From: Solobacterium sp.
GTDB lineage: Bacteria; Bacillota_I; Bacilli_A; Erysipelotrichales; Erysipelotrichaceae
Assembly (NCBI GenBank): GCA_016284975.1
Contig: JAEEPV010000333.1
Coordinates: 1-9,830, forward strand
Length of the DNA: 9,830 nt
Direction of reading: 5' to 3'
Shown here: in pieces, positions 6,481 through 9,830 of the stretch
Layout of the letters: each line of letters starts with the position of its first letter
Position numbering within the stretch: the stretch's first letter is position 1
Program-made: the position numbers and the translations under genes
The notes under the pieces: generated by a model
Seen by the model: only the letters and a program-made list of their open reading frames with translations
Database searches by the model: none
Told to the model about the DNA's origin: nothing

Positions 6481-9400
6481 TACTTTGGCTGGAGCCACAG
6501 ATCCGGATCCGAAACATAGCGTACTGCTTCCAGGAAATACGCTGCGAATTGTTCAATATGTTCCCGGGAATAAACCGTATCATTGTATTTGAAAAGCAGT
6601 TCGCCCTGATTTCGCTCTGTTTCCCTCAAAATGATATAGAAAATACAGGTATTTGCACGGTTTTGGTTAACGAGACTGATTGTTTCTGCCCCTGGGAAAG
6701 CAGAATCATCCGTGCTGCCGTGATAATTTACCGTCATGATATCTTTCTCAGATATGCCTCCGGCAAGTGATCCGGGTGACAGCTCTGCCAGCGGCAGGCT
6801 GTCTCGTGTTTCAGCCTGAATCAGTTCCAGAAGGGCTTCTGGTGTTTGAATTTTGCTGAAATCCGCACTGGACAGGAGAGAACTGATCAGAAGACCGGTC
6901 ATATTCAGCTTACGGGAAGAATCTCTGCCGTTGTAGATCCATCCGGCAAGCACATGATCGCTTTCGGTATCTTTGTGCAGCGCATACAGGGCGCAGGCGA
7001 TCAGTGCATTCTGAACACTGGCTCGTTTTCCACTGTTCAAACGGCGGATCATTTCCGGGCGGATCACGGTATTCAGACAAATCGTTTCCGTGTGATAGGA
7101 AAAGTCGGACTGATCAAATGCGGGGTGACGGATGTATTCCGACTCCGGAAATTTTTCAGAAAGCTTTTTTTGAAGGAGGCACATCTGTGCAGCCCGTTGA
7201 TTCATTCGGAAAAGATAATTCCGATAATAATCCTGTTTCAGGCGGCTGCCGTGAATTCGTTCGGCGAGATCGCGCAGAACGATCTGGAACGAATCATGAT
7301 CAAATATAATATGATGCACATCCAGAAACAGATACAGGTTCGTCTCAGTTTCCAGAATGATCGTATGGAACAGCGGGAACCCGGAAAGATTAATCGGTTT
7401 CAGGTACTCATCCAGTATTGTTTGAACACTTTCCTCAGCGACAGACCGGATTTCGGGCTGAGGGAAGGGATCATTCGAAAAGGTCTGAACGGTTGAACCG
7501 TCTTCTTTCTGAATCAGCTTTGTTGCAAACGAAGGATGTACACGGAATACTTCCATCAGTACTTCCTGCAGCGCATGAGCGGTGATGTTTCCTTTGCTCA
7601 GCCGGATACAGTAAGGGCTGTTGCCGATTGTAATGAATTTATCATGCGAGCATGCGGAAAGATAATGGGACTGATATGGGGTGAGCAGATACTCGTTTGT
7701 GGTCTCCGATAGTTCCGGTTCTTTTTCTGCACTTGCAAGCAGAGCAGCCAGTGCTTTAGGGGTTTTCAGGGCGGCGATATCGGCCAGAGACAATCTGGCA
7801 TCATCCAGCACAGAAAGCAGTTCAATTAGCGACAGGGAATCTCCGCCGCTTTCAAAAAAGTCATCGTTCCTGCCGATCCGGCTTCTGCCAAGTACTTTTT
7901 CAAATGCCTTGCAGATGCGGGCTTCGGTTTCGTCTGCAGGTGCTTCATATACTGTATTTTCACTGAATCGTTCCGGAGCCTTCAGCGCAGTGTAATCCAC
8001 TTTGGAACTAATCGTCTGAGGCAGATGGTCCATCCGGACAAAGACGGCAGGGATCATATAGGGCATCAGCGTATTTCCCAGATAATTTTTCAGGGTTTCC
8101 GGGGTGAGTGTATCGTCATCCGTCACATAATAATCGCAGATATAGGAGTTTCCGTTTTTGTTGGTAAATCCCTTTGCGACAGATTCCCGGATATTGGGAA
8201 TATGAGACATCGCATAGTCGATCTCTGCCGGATTGACACTCATGCCGTTGATCTTGACGAGCCAGTCATCCCGGTTGAGCAGAACCAGATCACCATTTTC
8301 GTCTTTATACCCGATATCGTGTGTATGAAGAAGAACCGTGCCGTCCGGCTGCTTTTCAAATGTTTCCGCGGTCAGTTCCGGCATTTTGAAATAGCCGCAG
8401 GCAATATCACCTTTGATACGAACTTCACCCTGGATTCCATCCGGTACCTCATTTCCATTTGAATCGCAGACAATCACGGTATAACCGCCATGGGCGTGTC
8501 CGACCGGGGTTGTTGTATAGGCGTGATCCAGACGGAAATAGGTTGGAACGGCAAACGTCTCGGCAAGTCCATAACCGAGTATCGTTTCAAATCGATCACT
8601 GTAGAAATCGGTAATGCGGTGACCGCTGGTAAAGATGCGTTTCAGCTGATCTCCGCCATCCAGATACCGGTGCAGACGGGGATGTACATTACCACAGGTT
8701 ATTCCATGTTTTTTATAGTAGGCGTTCATCAGATTGATATCCTTGCGGACGTCATCGCTGAGAATATGCATCGTTCCTCCAAGGCAGTAGATATGGAAAG
8801 TATCTACGGCGATCGCCGCAAAAGACAGGGCGATGGAGGAAGCGTAAATGATCGGGTCAATATCTTCCAGAATGAATTCCGCATACTGATAACATCTGGA
8901 AAGAACGCCAAAGGAGTAATACACGCCTTTTGGGCGTCCAGTCGATCCGGATGTATACAGCATCATCGCAGGATCAGATTCTGCCGGCATCGTTCCTTTG
9001 TATTCCTCATACTGGTCAAGATCATCGAAAAATTCTTTCCGGATGGTAAATTCACTTTCGGATTCTTCACGAATATACGCTTCACGTGCCTGCGGGGTAT
9101 CCGGCACAAGCGGAACAAACGCATGACCGGAAAGGACAACGGCATACATTGCCGCATGGTATTCCATACACCGGTCCATATTTATAATGATGTAGGAGTG
9201 CGGTGTAAGCTGCAGACGCTTGATTTTTGTGGCTGCCTTTTTGATTAGAGAAATAAACTGTTCATAGCTGACGGACCGTGTTCCGTTCCGGTCCACCACA
9301 GCTGTTCTGCCCGGATGTGCAGTTCCCTGCTCGAAAAGGTCTTCAATGAAATTCTGTGTACGCTGATGGAGATAAACAGAGGCTTCAAAGGAGAAATGGT

Positions 9401-9806
9401 GAAGGAATTGATTCAAAGAAGAAGTAAACGAATCGGTATTCGGTCCCTTCTTCTTCAGAAGGTGAGACAATTCTTCTTCCAGACAGCGCTTGGCGGCAGC
9501 AGACTGATCACAGTAGCTGTGAATGTTCTTCCATCCGTCAAAGACAGGATCCTCAGGTTCAAAAAACCGTAATATGCATGGCACATTCGATTCGTACACA
9601 AGAAGACTGTGCTGTTCTGAATCATAGGATTCAAACAGCGGATCTATACGAAACGAATCCAGATCGGAATAAGACGTTACCGTTATCCCGATCAGGCTGC
9701 AGGGCGGTGTGCACAGAAAAATCGTTTCCTCAGCCGTATTGCCAAGCAGGGAAAGAATTTTTCCGGTATCCGATTCGGATAAAATACAAGTATTATTAAG
9801 CTTCAT
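6480..9806 (-). CDS. NRPS-like protein: unknown N-terminus, adenylation, carrier (PCP), condensation
   Basis: The 1108-residue product (counted from the ATG at 9806) is a nonribosomal peptide synthetase-like protein. Residues 1-146 match nothing I recognise. The adenylation domain (about 147-609) has YTSGSTGRPKG (284-294), YGLAE (412-416), an altered A7 motif with THD in place of TGD (495-497), RDDWLVKING (512-521) and the catalytic Lys602. A carrier domain (about 620-693) has GGDSL with phosphopantetheine-site Ser657. A condensation domain (about 702-1108) carries HHIIFDH (831-837), i.e. HHxxxD intact with His for the usual Gly, and YNGRDS (958-963). It would activate an acid as AMP-ester, load it on Ser657 and pass it to a nucleophile held or bound by the C domain. 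There is no thioesterase or reductase. No Shine-Dalgarno precedes the ATG at 9806 or the TTG at 9815, and the frame is open to the edge, so the true start may lie outside the window. Confidence 0.88.
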   Translation of the reverse strand: MKLNNTCILSESDTGKILSLLGNTAEETIFLCTPPCSLIGITVTSYSDLDSFRIDPLFESYDSEQHSLLVYESNVPCILRFFEPEDPVFDGWKNIHSYCDQSAAAKRCLEEELSHLLKKKGPNTDSFTSSLNQFLHHFSFEASVYLHQRTQNFIEDLFEQGTAHPGRTAVVDRNGTRSVSYEQFISLIKKAATKIKRLQLTPHSYIIINMDRCMEYHAAMYAVVLSGHAFVPLVPDTPQAREAYIREESESEFTIRKEFFDDLDQYEEYKGTMPAESDPAMMLYTSGSTGRPKGVYYSFGVLSRCYQYAEFILEDIDPIIYASSIALSFAAIAVDTFHIYCLGGTMHILSDDVRKDINLMNAYYKKHGITCGNVHPRLHRYLDGGDQLKRIFTSGHRITDFYSDRFETILGYGLAETFAVPTYFRLDHAYTTTPVGHAHGGYTVIVCDSNGNEVPDGIQGEVRIKGDIACGYFKMPELTAETFEKQPDGTVLLHTHDIGYKDENGDLVLLNRDDWLVKINGMSVNPAEIDYAMSHIPNIRESVAKGFTNKNGNSYICDYYVTDDDTLTPETLKNYLGNTLMPYMIPAVFVRMDHLPQTISSKVDYTALKAPERFSENTVYEAPADETEARICKAFEKVLGRSRIGRNDDFFESGGDSLSLIELLSVLDDARLSLADIAALKTPKALAALLASAEKEPELSETTNEYLLTPYQSHYLSACSHDKFITIGNSPYCIRLSKGNITAHALQEVLMEVFRVHPSFATKLIQKEDGSTVQTFSNDPFPQPEIRSVAEESVQTILDEYLKPINLSGFPLFHTIILETETNLYLFLDVHHIIFDHDSFQIVLRDLAERIHGSRLKQDYYRNYLFRMNQRAAQMCLLQKKLSEKFPESEYIRHPAFDQSDFSYHTETICLNTVIRPEMIRRLNSGKRASVQNALIACALYALHKDTESDHVLAGWIYNGRDSSRKLNMTGLLISSLLSSADFSKIQTPEALLELIQAETRDSLPLAELSPGSLAGGISEKDIMTVNYHGSTDDSAFPGAETISLVNQNRANTCIFYIILRETERNQGELLFKYNDTVYSREHIEQFAAYFLEAVRYVSDPDLWLQPK

Positions 9807-9830
9807 AATATACAAGGTAATTTTAGTACA

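Noticed and set aside
6846..7496. Long + strand open frame of 216 codons
   Set aside because: It is antisense to the condensation domain, where HHxxxD and other motifs read on the - strand.
8697..8819. Adenylation domain as the D-alanine ligase DltA
   Set aside because: DltA is a single-domain protein of about 500 residues with an FDLS-type A4 motif; here the motif lacks Asp and the domain is fused to a carrier and a condensation domain.
8490..9248. Long + strand open frame of 252 codons
   Set aside because: It is antisense to the adenylation domain, whose motifs are clear on the - strand; the translated product shows no domain and has no ribosome binding site.

Overview
The window looks like chromosomal DNA of an anaerobic, low-to-moderate-GC Bacillota. 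The evidence is the fixed gene order secG–rnr–smpB, AGGAGG-type ribosome binding sites, U-tract terminators, and an FprA-type flavoprotein (an oxygen/NO-reducing enzyme typical of anaerobes). An Erysipelotrichia- or Clostridia-like host is a guess that the sequence alone cannot settle. No tRNA, rRNA, tmRNA, insertion sequence or CRISPR array was seen.

Left part (1–3631, + strand): the C-terminal flavodoxin half of an FprA-like protein, cut by the left edge; secG with its own extended -10 promoter and a strong terminator; rnr (RNase R); and smpB, which overlaps the end of rnr by 23 bases. This is a housekeeping block for protein export, RNA decay and ribosome rescue. ssrA (tmRNA) does not follow smpB here.

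Middle part (3632–6458): two adjacent hairpins separate smpB from a convergent - strand gene for a small HAD-type 5'(3')-deoxyribonucleotidase. Upstream of that lies a - strand lipoprotein gene whose exported part is two copies of one ~95-residue unit. Divergent from it is a two-gene + strand operon: a MutT-like Nudix hydrolase and an HD-domain protein of the YfbR/5'-deoxynucleotidase type. The leader of this operon carries a near-match to the Gram-positive LexA (SOS) box. Three genes acting on nucleotides therefore lie within about 2.6 kb.

Right part (6459–9830, - strand): one very large gene encoding an NRPS-like protein with the order [unknown ~145 residues]–adenylation–carrier protein–condensation and no thioesterase or reductase. 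Its adenylation pocket lacks the aspartate that normally holds the substrate amino group, so the activated substrate is probably not an ordinary alpha-amino acid. The reading frame is open to the right edge, and any partner genes would lie outside the window. This is the most likely place for undescribed chemistry.
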